Of a stretch of DNA of 33,779 nt, positions 17,040-25,466 are shown piece after piece. Source of the DNA: Alphaproteobacteria bacterium. GTDB lineage: Bacteria; Pseudomonadota; Alphaproteobacteria; CAAHEQ01; UBA3637. The notes below the pieces were generated by a model. The model was given only the letters and a program-made list of their open reading frames with translations. It had not been told where the DNA came from and ran no database searches. The position numbers were made by a program, and so were the translations under genes. Where the stretch lies: assembly GCA_017960645.1 (NCBI GenBank), contig JAGCYU010000030.1, forward strand, positions 1-33,779, written 5' to 3'. The first letter of the stretch is position 1. Each line of letters starts with the position of its first letter.

Positions 17040-18395
17040 TCACTTTAAAGCTTTTGACTGACTTTCCGGCAAAGAAATAATAACGCGCAACCCCTTTAAC
17101 GGACTTGTTTCCAAACGAATTTCCCCACCATGAGATAAAATGGTATCACGTGCAATCGTTAACCCCAAACCAACGCCGCCTGTCTGAGAATTACGTGCAG
17201 AATCTAAGCGATAAAAAGGTTTAAAAACATCTATTCGTTTTTTCGCTGGAATTCCAGGTCCATTATCATCGATAATTACATGAATCATTCCTTGTTTTTT
17301 TTGCAATTGAATTTGTGTTTTTGTACCATATCTGGTGGCGTTATTGATAATATTTCCAAACGCGCGAGATAAATCTGTTGGTCGCCCATAAATACGGGCC
17401 TCTGTTTTAGCATGTAATTCAATATCATGCCCTGTTTTTTTAAATTTATCTATCAAGCTGTTTAAGAAAGGAGACATTTCCACGAACGAAGATTCTTCAC
17501 GCCCTTCCCCGCGCGCAAAAGTTAAATAACCATTTAGCATTTGATCCATTTCTGCAACATCTTGTTGCATATCTTTTGTAGTTGTGTTTTGAGACAACAT
17601 TTCCAACTGAAGCTTCAATCGCGTTAAAGGAGTACGTAAATCATGGGAAACGCCAGCCAACATGTTTGTTCTTTCTTTTAAATACCGTTGAATTCTGGAT
17701 CGCATTTGCAAAAATGAAGCTCCTGCCTGTCGGACTTCTGTAGCTCCTTCTGGTTTAAAAGGATAATCCATTTGCCCTAATCCAAACATTTCGGCCGCTT
17801 TTGCCAAACGCACCATAGATCGCACTTGGTTTTTCATAAATAAAAACGCAATACCGAAACAGATTAATGTAGATACAATCATCAATCCTAAAAACACCAA
17901 AACAGTTGAGCTAAAGAAACGCTTGCGAGGCACAACAACCTGTAAAATTCCCCGTTTTAATTGGACAGAGATCGTCTGTTCTGCATAAGGGCTATCATGC
18001 AATTGAAATGGGAAATGAATACCCGATAATTCAGACTTTAATGGCTTGACCATTTTAGACGCCCGCTTTTTGACTTGATCAGGTAAAAATTGGTTTGGTT
18101 TCCAAGAAAATTCCAACGCTAAATTAGTTCCCAATCTTTTCAAATTTTTTTGAATTTCTGAATCCGAAAGGTTGGTCATATCCACCCATTCAGCAACACT
18201 TTGTATTTCACCGGAAATATCCCGTGCCAAACGGTGACTTAAAGCATCCCAATGCCGTGCATAAAAAAATCCGCCCAAAGCTATTTCTAAAGAAATCAGC
18301 GGCAAAAAGCTAATCGCGACAAAACGCCCCAACAAATGATTGGGCAACAATTTACGCTTTAAACTGCGTACCCATAAAGACGATATTTTTTTCAT
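17040..18395 (-). CDS. EnvZ-type sensor histidine kinase
   Basis: 451 residues. Two membrane helices (24-46 and 163-187) flank a periplasmic sensor domain of about 115 residues. HAMP follows (about 188-240). The dimerisation box is 'GVSHDLRTPLTRLKL' with the phosphorylated His251. The catalytic domain has the N box 'NIINNATRYG' and G boxes 'DDNGPGIP' and 'GGVGLGLTIA'. The ATG overlaps the response regulator stop by four bases (ATGA). The kinase is therefore the third gene of an Hpt-regulator-kinase operon. The stimulus cannot be read from the sequence. Confidence 0.93.
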   Translation of the reverse strand: MKKISSLWVRSLKRKLLPNHLLGRFVAISFLPLISLEIALGGFFYARHWDALSHRLARDISGEIQSVAEWVDMTNLSDSEIQKNLKRLGTNLALEFSWKPNQFLPDQVKKRASKMVKPLKSELSGIHFPFQLHDSPYAEQTISVQLKRGILQVVVPRKRFFSSTVLVFLGLMIVSTLICFGIAFLFMKNQVRSMVRLAKAAEMFGLGQMDYPFKPEGATEVRQAGASFLQMRSRIQRYLKERTNMLAGVSHDLRTPLTRLKLQLEMLSQNTTTKDMQQDVAEMDQMLNGYLTFARGEGREESSFVEMSPFLNSLIDKFKKTGHDIELHAKTEARIYGRPTDLSRAFGNIINNATRYGTKTQIQLQKKQGMIHVIIDDNGPGIPAKKRIDVFKPFYRLDSARNSQTGGVGLGLTIARDTILSHGGEIRLETSPLKGLRVIISLPESQSKALK

Positions 18396-19054
18396 AAGAT
18401 GATTCTATACCCCTTTCCTCGTACAGTTTGTATAAACACAGGTTTTTTAATATCAGCTTCAATTTTTTTACGCAATCTTGTAATTTGAACATCAATCGTA
18501 CGTGCATTATCTTGGTCTGTCATCTCAGCCAATTTTTCACGAGACAAAGCCACATTAGCATGTTGTAACAACACCCCCAACAACTTACATTCTGCGGCCG
18601 TCAAAGGAATGACTTGATCTTGTTTTTTGAGTTGTTGAACATCCTCATAATACGTATAGGGCCCAAAGGTCAGTTGGGTTGCAGCATTTTTTCGCTTCAT
18701 TAAATTTGTTAATCGTAACAACAACTCTTTCGGCTCAAAAGGTTTGGGCAAGTAATCATCTGCACCCGATTCCAAACCTGTGATACGATCTTGACTATCC
18801 CCTTTGGCTGTTAAAATTAAAATAGGCGTTTGCAATCCTTGTTTTCGCAACTGAGCGGTATAAGTAATACCATCCATTTCTGGCATCATCACATCCATAA
18901 CGATGGCATCAAAAACAAACAATTGTAACAACGCGCTCGCTTCACTGGACTTACTGGCTTCTGAAACAGTAAATCCTTGTTTTGCAAGATACGTATGCAA
19001 CAATTGACGCAAGCGGTTATCATCATCAACGATCAGTACATGCTGTACAGTCAT
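18392..19054 (-). CDS. OmpR-family response regulator
   Basis: 220 residues. Receiver domain 1-120 with acidic pocket Asp10/Asp11, phosphoacceptor Asp54 ('IVMDVMMPEMDG'), Thr82 and Lys104 ('YLPKPFEPKEL'). A winged-helix OmpR/PhoB DNA-binding domain covers about 130-218 ('AAECKLLGVLLQHANVALSR', 'TIDVQITRLRKKIE', 'GKGYRI'). It would be phosphorylated by the kinase encoded immediately after it. The stop codon of the Hpt gene abuts its ATG with no gap. Targets are unknown; the adjacent same-strand pilus operon is a candidate by location only. Confidence 0.94.
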   Translation of the reverse strand: MTVQHVLIVDDDNRLRQLLHTYLAKQGFTVSEASKSSEASALLQLFVFDAIVMDVMMPEMDGITYTAQLRKQGLQTPILILTAKGDSQDRITGLESGADDYLPKPFEPKELLLRLTNLMKRKNAATQLTFGPYTYYEDVQQLKKQDQVIPLTAAECKLLGVLLQHANVALSREKLAEMTDQDNARTIDVQITRLRKKIEADIKKPVFIQTVRGKGYRIIL

Positions 19055-19468
19055 TTATTTTTTCCTTAACATATCTAAGATAGCGGCACCTTTAGCACCA
19101 CCATCCCCTTTTAATTTTTTCCATAAAATAGTTTCAATGGCTTGAACTTCTTGTTTAATCTGTTGTAAATCGGCTGAATTATAGGATTTTTTTGACACCA
19201 AAAACTTACATAAATGAGCACCAACATCTGTAATCAACGGATACCCAAACGTTGCTCCCTGCCCTTTTAAATCATGCACTTTAGGATACAATTTATTTTT
19301 GATAATATCTGTTCTTTCCCGATCAAATGTCCCCATAGCTTCTGCCAAAGCGAGCTTGATTTCCTGCAAGGAACTTGTGGCCATAGCGGGAAAAGTACGT
19401 GCCAAATCTGCCATAGCTTCCTCAGCTTGTTTTGCCAATTCCTCCAAAGCAGGTTGTTTTTGTGTCAT
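19055..19468 (-). CDS. Hpt-domain phosphotransfer protein
   Basis: 137 residues, all-helical. 'YPKVHDLKGQGATFGY' is the Hpt signature (HxxKG) with phosphorylatable His65. Four amphipathic helices around it agree with a four-helix bundle. Hpt proteins relay phosphate between receiver domains; here the gene leads an operon with an OmpR regulator and an EnvZ-type kinase, an unusual partner since such a pair normally needs no Hpt. AAGGAG lies six bases before the ATG and a promoter is visible just upstream (19488-19517). Confidence 0.82.
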   Translation of the reverse strand: MTQKQPALEELAKQAEEAMADLARTFPAMATSSLQEIKLALAEAMGTFDRERTDIIKNKLYPKVHDLKGQGATFGYPLITDVGAHLCKFLVSKKSYNSADLQQIKQEVQAIETILWKKLKGDGGAKGAAILDMLRKK

Positions 19469-19487
19469 AGGTGGCTCCTTTTTCTTG

Positions 19488-19517
19488 ATTATATAAAAAG
19501 AAACCCATAAATGTCCA
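19488..19517 (-). promoter_or_regulatory. promoter of the Hpt-regulator-kinase operon
   Basis: On the minus strand TGGACA (19512-19517), 18 bases, and the consensus TATAAT (19488-19493). Start near 19481 leaves a short leader with AAGGAG before the Hpt ATG at 19468. Confidence 0.6.
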
Positions 19518-19585
19518 GCACTTTTTTGTATGACATGAAATATAGCGTGTATTCTTGGATGATATGCATAATATACAGGAACTTT

Positions 19586-20029
19586 TTATTGACATAAGGC
19601 TCCTGGAGGATTGCGTTCTCCCTCTCTTGCTTTGACGCTAATCCGCCCGTTGGCGCCTTGAATAATATAGGACTTATTATTGGTAGATGGCATGTTGCTC
19701 CAAACATTACCTATTTTTCCTGCTAAATTAGCACAGGTACCACCGCTGGACAGTCCATTTGGACATGCGGTTTCTAAATCGGCCAATTTTCGTCCGATGG
19801 ATTTGCACCAAATCAGGGCGCCGAACCAAGTCATATAGACCTGCTTTTCACAGAAGTTTAAGCCATTGCAGTGATTTGCATCACAACCTTCATCTGTTGC
19901 ATTATGGGCTGTGATCCATGTCCCTCCAACGGATTGGCACCCGGCCTGAGTCCATTCAATCGTGGTTTCTGCATGTGCCGCTGTTGCCAAAATTAAACCT
20001 AAAGCCAATAAAAATATATGTTTTTTCAT
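19586..20029 (-). CDS. secreted eight-cysteine protein, copy A
   Basis: 147 residues. A Sec signal peptide is cleaved most likely after AHA (residue 20). The mature protein of 127 residues has eight cysteines, enough for four disulfides, and ends in 'PPGALCQ'. The segment 'WFGALIWCKSIGRKLADLE' resembles the first helix region of C-type-lectin-like domains, and a Trp ('NVWSNMP') plus a last cysteine lie where that fold would place them. A surface or adhesin role is inferred only. It differs from copy B (32900-33343) at 11 of 147 residues. It is transcribed from the regulatory block at 20067-20229. GGGGGA lies before the ATG. Confidence 0.78.
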   Translation of the reverse strand: MKKHIFLLALGLILATAAHAETTIEWTQAGCQSVGGTWITAHNATDEGCDANHCNGLNFCEKQVYMTWFGALIWCKSIGRKLADLETACPNGLSSGGTCANLAGKIGNVWSNMPSTNNKSYIIQGANGRISVKAREGERNPPGALCQ

Positions 20030-20066
20030 CTTTCCCCCATTATTGTTGAAGTTTTTGTCATTTCTC

Positions 20067-20229
20067 CCCCCATTAAATCAAATACGATCGTTTTTGTGTC
20101 TGCAAAAATCGGGATGTTTGAGATGTGAATGAGAATCCGGCTAAAAGCCTTATGGAACGGGGATTTTAGCTTGTTTTTAAGAATTTTAAAAAAACATCAA
20201 AAAAGCCCTTGACAAAAACGATCGTTTTT
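20067..20229 (-). promoter_or_regulatory. paired palindromic operators and promoter of copy A
   Basis: Two ACGATCGT-centred palindromes: a perfect one, AAAAACGATCGTTTTT, at 20214-20229 and a one-mismatch one at 20080-20095, with centres 134 bases apart. Positions 20067-20161 are identical to the corresponding 95 bases of copy B. On the minus strand TTGCAG, 17 bases, TTTGAT form a candidate promoter whose spacer is occupied by the gene-proximal palindrome, a repressor-like layout. Confidence 0.6.
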
Positions 20230-20242
20230 GGTCAGCTGGAAG

Positions 20243-20365
20243 CTTTATATTTACTGGGGATTTTTGTAACAAAAATGGATTAAAATACCTTAAAAATTGA
20301 GAAAAATTTACATTTTACCCACAAAAGGTGAAAAAGGCTTGGACTTTACCTTAAAATTACAAACT
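20243..20365. other. intergenic space downstream of aas with a weak hairpin
   Basis: Very AT-rich. It contains the inverted repeat ATTTTTG (20260-20266) with CAAAAAT (20270-20276), which may act as a weak terminator for aas on the minus strand. No open frame or RNA was recognised. Confidence 0.4.
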
Positions 20366-23300
20366 TTATTTTTCCACAGTTTCGGCCAAAGCTAATTCCT
20401 TAGCGGTGACATAGTCAAACTTGCCTGTTCCCAACAACGGCGGTTCAGACGTCACAATAACTTTAGACGGCAAACCAATCTCTGGCATACCCGATTTGTG
20501 GAATAATTCTAATAACTTGTCTTTTGTAATATCTTTGCAGGTTGTGATCAAAACAATTTGTTCGCCCTTTTTCGCATCCGGAATATTGACAGCTCCAGTG
20601 ATGAAATCGGGCCATTCTTTGCAAATAACTTGTTCCACAGCCAACAAAGACACCATCTCTCCGCCAATTTTGGCAAAGCGTTTACAACGTCCTTTAATGG
20701 CAATAAAACCGTCGGCATCCACTTCGACAATATCGCCTGTATCATACCAACCATCGTTTGGAGGATCCAATTCTAATGGCTTGCCATGGCGCATATATCC
20801 TTGCATAATATTTGGGCCTTTGATCCACAGCTCGCCGCCTTCTTTAATACCTTCAACAGGTTTTAATTTATAGGTGATACCCGGTAATAAGCGTCCGACA
20901 GTTCCTTTCTTTTGGTGTAAGAAAGTATTTACAGAAATAAATGGAGAACATTCGGTTGCGCCATATCCTTCAAACAACCGTACCCCGAATTTTTCCTGCC
21001 AGATTTTATAAGTTTCTTCTTTGATTTTTTCTGCACCGCCAGCAACGACACGTAACGTGTTAAAATCGTACGGATTTGCACATTTTGCATACCCGGCTAA
21101 GAACGTATCTGTGGCAAAGAAAATCGTTGCATGACAACTGGCAGCAACTTCCGGAATAATACGATAATGTAAAGGGGTTGGGTATAAAAACACCTTTAAT
21201 CCCATAAAGAGTGGCAGGAATAATCCGGCGCTTAAACCAAAGGAATGGAAGACCGGCAAGCAATTTAACAACACATCGCTTGGAAAAAAGTCAAAACGGC
21301 ACACAACTTGGTGACAGTTGGATAAAATGTTTTGATGGCTTAAAAATACTGCTTTTGGCAATCCTTCCGAACCAGAGGTAAATAAAATAACTGCTGTATC
21401 GGATGGCTTTACATTCTTTTGCTTTTTAACTTTACGATACAGAAATTTTGGGAAAAATCCGCTGATAATCCCTAAGATTTTATCGCTGGTTTTTAGCGTG
21501 GATTTTAAATCTTCCAAGTAAACAATTCGGACACCTGCTTTTTCCATTGCTTCAATCAGACCTTCCAATTTAGCTAATTGAACAACTTTATGTGCTGTAA
21601 CAACTGTTTTTAATCCGACTGTTTGGCACGTAGCCACGACAGACTTTGCCCCAGAGGTAAAGTTAATCATAGCTGGAACTTTGCCAAAAGCATGTAACCC
21701 TATGACAGTTAATGCGGCTCCAGCAGAAGTTGGAATAGCAACCCCTACATATTTTTCATCTGGAATGGCGCGATTGATTAAACGGCCCAATACAAAGGCT
21801 TTTAAAAATACAGCCCAGAACTTCGTTGGCTTATGCGCCGTATCATCCATAACAGGTTTAAAGCGTCCGCTGCGTTTCATCCCATCAGCAATGCCTTCAT
21901 ACACAGTTCTATCGGCATCAAAGCTATCCATCGCCATAGTCTGGACAATATCATATAATTTAGAGGAAGAACGTTCCCGTTTTTCGCGTGTAGGCATGTC
22001 TTCTGGATATTCAAAAGATACCGGCGGTAAAATTGTCAAGCTGATTTTTGGGAACCAACGTCGTTCACAGCGTGTCCCAATAACGCGTGAAAAAATAGTG
22101 TAGCATGCGCCATCTATACGGATCGGCAACACGGGAGCATCACCCATCATCGCCATCATTGCAGGCCCTTCATAAATCTTCATTCGGCTGTTACCTGCAT
22201 TGTTAACTAACCCTTGTGGAAAAATCATGCACAATTTATTCTGCTTCAATTCATTCACCATCGTCTTAACAGCAAAAGGACTTTGTGCATCCAATGGTTT
22301 TACTTCAACCAAGCTTGTCATAAACTTGACCAATAATTTATTCATTAATTTTTCATTGATCGTAAAGACAATAGGTTTATCAATAAAGGTAGAAATCAAC
22401 AAAACATCCATAAAGGAAGTGTGGTTGGCTACGATTAAAGCGCGAGACCCTGCTTTCTTTAAATTTTCCAGGCCAGATACACGAACACGGAAAACTTTCC
22501 CCAAAACGAATTTGAAAAAGGCGCGTCTGGATTGAATCGGTAACAACCGAATCATGTATAAAATAACAACTAAATTGACAACGGCGGTTACAACAACGAT
22601 ATCAACAACCCCAAAGGTCAATATGCGCATTAACAATACAAAAACCAAAGCCCCGGCAACAGCTAGTGCATTTAACAATCCGCTGAACGATATCATCCTG
22701 CCCATCAGTTTTTTTGGTGTTGCTTTTTGTAATAACGTGTAAAAAGAAATGATGTATATAGCCATGGCGGTACCCAAAACAAAAATATCTGCGATAATAC
22801 GCCAATAACGACCATGTTCGGTTAACAATTGAAAGATGGTAATATCTTTGCTAACTACAATATTATTTAAAGCGCGTGTTGCAAAAACAAAATCAAATAA
22901 TGCTAAGGAAATAACAATCCCAACCCATACGATTTGTGTTCCTAACGAATGTTTTTTGGACAGGTATGCATTTAAAGCTGCCCCCAAAACAGAACCCAGC
23001 GGGAACACACAAGCCGAAATAAACATAACCACAGACCAACGTGCATGTAAAAAAGTTTGTGCATATTCACTGGAAACCATCAAAATCATAAACGAAATCA
23101 CCCAGAACCAAGCAATGCCGACTAAATATGCCCATTTATCATATTGGAACCGCAAAGTATCTGCCAAAAAATCAAAAATATGAATTGGATTTTTAACAAT
23201 TTGCATTTGAGAATCTACTGCATTATCCTTTGGCAGGCGCGTTGTTATAATAAAACTAGCCAATGCTAATATTGTAGCAACTGCGCATGGGACCATCCAA

Positions 23301-23794
23301 CCAATTTCCCATTTGATTGTGCTGGATAAAGCTAGTCCGGCCAAACCATATCCAACAAAAATTAAAGCCTTCAACCAGGCATTTCCTTGAACTAATTTTT
23401 TATCCGCAACTAAATCAGGAACCAATGCATAAGTACCGACTCGTGTACAGGCGCTGACCGCCCCTATACCGCCGACAATCAATACAAATAACCACTTTGA
23501 ATCCAAGGCCAAAGCTATGGTGGCCAAAATAACGATGCCTAATTCGGTTAGGCTGCACCAACACAAAAATTTCTTTTTAGACACTTTATCAGCCCACTGT
23601 CCTGCAAACGTGCTTCCAACGCAAAAGGCAAGGGCATACAATAATAAAGCAGGAATTAAAAAACCAGCAGCAGTTTGTGTTAAATGGTACGTAACAAAAA
23701 ACAAAAATGCTACACACATAAAATGCGTGTTAATTGCAGATAAAAAGCGTGAAAGCAATAAAGGCAAAAACTTTTTATTAAAAATATCGGACAT
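20366..23794 (-). CDS. aas: MFS / PlsC / acyl-ACP synthetase fusion (Aas-type)
   Basis: 1142 residues in three parts. Residues 1-420 form an MFS transporter domain with about twelve helices, like the lysophospholipid flippase LplT. Residues 430-640 are a PlsC-type acyltransferase with 'NHTSFMD' (His458, Asp463) and 'EGP' (542-544). Residues 660-1140 are an AMP-forming acyl-ACP synthetase with 'FTSGSEGLPKAV' (805-816), 'GYGATECSP' and 'YDTGDIV'. Together they would import lysophospholipid and re-acylate it at the inner membrane. The usual 'FPEG' of the acyltransferase reads 'FPQG' (525-528). AAGGAG precedes the ATG. Confidence 0.92.
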   Translation of the reverse strand: MSDIFNKKFLPLLLSRFLSAINTHFMCVAFLFFVTYHLTQTAAGFLIPALLLYALAFCVGSTFAGQWADKVSKKKFLCWCSLTELGIVILATIALALDSKWLFVLIVGGIGAVSACTRVGTYALVPDLVADKKLVQGNAWLKALIFVGYGLAGLALSSTIKWEIGWMVPCAVATILALASFIITTRLPKDNAVDSQMQIVKNPIHIFDFLADTLRFQYDKWAYLVGIAWFWVISFMILMVSSEYAQTFLHARWSVVMFISACVFPLGSVLGAALNAYLSKKHSLGTQIVWVGIVISLALFDFVFATRALNNIVVSKDITIFQLLTEHGRYWRIIADIFVLGTAMAIYIISFYTLLQKATPKKLMGRMISFSGLLNALAVAGALVFVLLMRILTFGVVDIVVVTAVVNLVVILYMIRLLPIQSRRAFFKFVLGKVFRVRVSGLENLKKAGSRALIVANHTSFMDVLLISTFIDKPIVFTINEKLMNKLLVKFMTSLVEVKPLDAQSPFAVKTMVNELKQNKLCMIFPQGLVNNAGNSRMKIYEGPAMMAMMGDAPVLPIRIDGACYTIFSRVIGTRCERRWFPKISLTILPPVSFEYPEDMPTREKRERSSSKLYDIVQTMAMDSFDADRTVYEGIADGMKRSGRFKPVMDDTAHKPTKFWAVFLKAFVLGRLINRAIPDEKYVGVAIPTSAGAALTVIGLHAFGKVPAMINFTSGAKSVVATCQTVGLKTVVTAHKVVQLAKLEGLIEAMEKAGVRIVYLEDLKSTLKTSDKILGIISGFFPKFLYRKVKKQKNVKPSDTAVILFTSGSEGLPKAVFLSHQNILSNCHQVVCRFDFFPSDVLLNCLPVFHSFGLSAGLFLPLFMGLKVFLYPTPLHYRIIPEVAASCHATIFFATDTFLAGYAKCANPYDFNTLRVVAGGAEKIKEETYKIWQEKFGVRLFEGYGATECSPFISVNTFLHQKKGTVGRLLPGITYKLKPVEGIKEGGELWIKGPNIMQGYMRHGKPLELDPPNDGWYDTGDIVEVDADGFIAIKGRCKRFAKIGGEMVSLLAVEQVICKEWPDFITGAVNIPDAKKGEQIVLITTCKDITKDKLLELFHKSGMPEIGLPSKVIVTSEPPLLGTGKFDYVTAKELALAETVEK

Positions 23795-23820
23795 AACTTC
23801 TCCTTTTGTAAGAATGTCTT

Positions 23821-23849
23821 TTTATACCACATTTGTCATAAAAAAGCAA
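23821..23849 (-). promoter_or_regulatory. promoter of aas
   Basis: On the minus strand TTGCTT (23844-23849), 17 bases, TATAAA (23821-23826). Start near 23814 gives a leader of about 20 bases with AAGGAG. Confidence 0.6.
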
Positions 23850-23886
23850 ATATCAGATTAAGATTATATTTAACCACATAAAAAAC

Positions 23887-23915
23887 TTGCTTTTTTTGCA
23901 AAATTAACATACAAT
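23887..23915 (+). promoter_or_regulatory. promoter of comM
   Basis: TTGCTT (23887-23892), 17 bases, TACAAT (23910-23915). Divergent from, and not overlapping, the aas promoter. Confidence 0.6.
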
Positions 23916-23951
23916 TACTGCCAGTTATTTTTGTCGATAGGAGTCGGTTTG

Positions 23952-25466
23952 ATGTTGTCTGCGACGCATTCTGTTGCTTTTTCTGGGATAGATGTTATTA
24001 AAGTTCGTATTGAAATACAAATTACGAAGGGGTTACCCAGTTTTTCCATTGTCGGATTAGGGGATAAAGCAATTGCGGAAAGCCGCGAACGTGTTCGATC
24101 TGCTTTGCACGCTATTGGCTTATCTTTACCGGCGAATCATATTACAGTTAACTTAGCTCCTGCAGATGTCGTCAAAGAAGGAACTCACTATGACTTACCG
24201 ATAGCCTTGGCTTTATTAGGGGCGATGGGCGTATTAGAACCGGAAAGTTTTCAAAATTATATTGTCATGGGTGAGCTGGGTTTAGATGGTAGTATTCGTC
24301 CTGTGTCTGGGATTTTACCAGCCAGTGTTGCGGCCAATCAATATGAAATGGGTTTTATATGCCCCAGCATACAAGGTTCAGAAGCTTTATGGTCAGGGAA
24401 TGATACCATTTTAGCACCGGAAAATTTATTAGCCTTGATTAACCATTTTAAAGGAAATCAGATCTTGCCAGCTCCGGAGCCTGTTAAACCAGAAAGCGTG
24501 CAACAAACGCTTCTTAATATGTGCGATATTAAAGGCCAAGAAAGTGCAAAACGTGCTTTAGAAATAGCCGCCGTTGGTGGGCATAACATGCTAATGGTGG
24601 GTCCGCCCGGTTCCGGCAAATCTATGTTGGCGGCAAGATTGCCGTCTATTATGCCTCCGCTTCGCGCAGAAGAAATATTGGAAATTAGCAAGATTCATTC
24701 TGTGGCAGGTATGTTGAAAGATGGTCAATTGGTGACACAACGTCCTTTTCGTGCGCCTCACTATAACGCAAGTACCCCGGCCATGGTTGGGGGTGGATTA
24801 AAAGCTAAACCTGGTGAAATTTCATTGGCGCATCGTGGCGTTTTGTTTTTGGATGAATTGCCCGAATTTTCACGTCAAACACTGGAAGCATTAAGGCAGC
24901 CTTTGGAAACAGGGGAAGTATCTGTTGCACGTGCCAATTCACATATTACCTATCCTGCCAGATTTCAATTGATTGCTGCTATGAATCCATGTCGTTGTGG
25001 GTATTTAGGAGTGGCTGGACAAGAATGTTCTAGGGCGCCTAAATGCGCAGAAGAATATCAATCCAGAATTTCTGGTCCATTATTGGACAGAATAGATATT
25101 CAAATAGAAGTTCCTTTAATCAGCCCGTGGAAATTGGGGCAAATTGAAGCTTCGGAAAATTCAGAAACAATATTAAAGCGTGTGTTGCGTGCTCGCTCAT
25201 TTCAAAAAGATCGGTTTAGTAATATCCCTATTCATACTAATGCAGAAGCAGATGGTGTTATATTGGAACAAATTGCTCAATTAAGTCAAGAAGCTCGTGA
25301 TGTGTTAATTCATGCGGCTGATTTATTACACCTTTCGGGGCGCGGTTTTCATCGTATGATTCGTGTAGCAAGAACTATTGCGGATATGGAATGTTCGGAA
25401 CAAATTTTACCGCATCATATGGATGAGGCATTGTCTTATCGCAAAACTTATCGCAAGGGGGAATAA
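23952..25466 (+). CDS. comM: ComM/YifB-family AAA+ ATPase
   Basis: 504 residues. ComM is a hexameric helicase that promotes branch migration when transforming DNA is integrated; YifB is the same family. An N-terminal ChlI-type domain (1-170, 'GLPSFSIVGLGDKAIAESRE') is followed by the Mg-chelatase-like AAA+ core with Walker A 'GPPGSGKS', Walker B 'VLFLDELPEF' and the zinc-like 'CRCGYLG...C...C' cluster. A helical C-terminal domain ends the protein. ATG 23952 follows AGGAG and gives the usual family N terminus; the in-frame TTG at 23931 was rejected. With comEC in the same window it suggests competence. Confidence 0.94.
   Translation: MLSATHSVAFSGIDVIKVRIEIQITKGLPSFSIVGLGDKAIAESRERVRSALHAIGLSLPANHITVNLAPADVVKEGTHYDLPIALALLGAMGVLEPESFQNYIVMGELGLDGSIRPVSGILPASVAANQYEMGFICPSIQGSEALWSGNDTILAPENLLALINHFKGNQILPAPEPVKPESVQQTLLNMCDIKGQESAKRALEIAAVGGHNMLMVGPPGSGKSMLAARLPSIMPPLRAEEILEISKIHSVAGMLKDGQLVTQRPFRAPHYNASTPAMVGGGLKAKPGEISLAHRGVLFLDELPEFSRQTLEALRQPLETGEVSVARANSHITYPARFQLIAAMNPCRCGYLGVAGQECSRAPKCAEEYQSRISGPLLDRIDIQIEVPLISPWKLGQIEASENSETILKRVLRARSFQKDRFSNIPIHTNAEADGVILEQIAQLSQEARDVLIHAADLLHLSGRGFHRMIRVARTIADMECSEQILPHHMDEALSYRKTYRKGE

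Larger units (their letters stand above)
19586..20242 (-). repeat. 657-bp inverted repeat cassette, copy A
   Basis: Gene plus upstream region match the cassette at 32687-33343 in the opposite orientation. Both copies are 657 bases long. Similarity begins at CTTCCAGCTGACC and stops within a base or two of the stop codon (TAA here, TAG in copy B). No terminal repeats, target duplication or transposase were seen. Confidence 0.9.
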
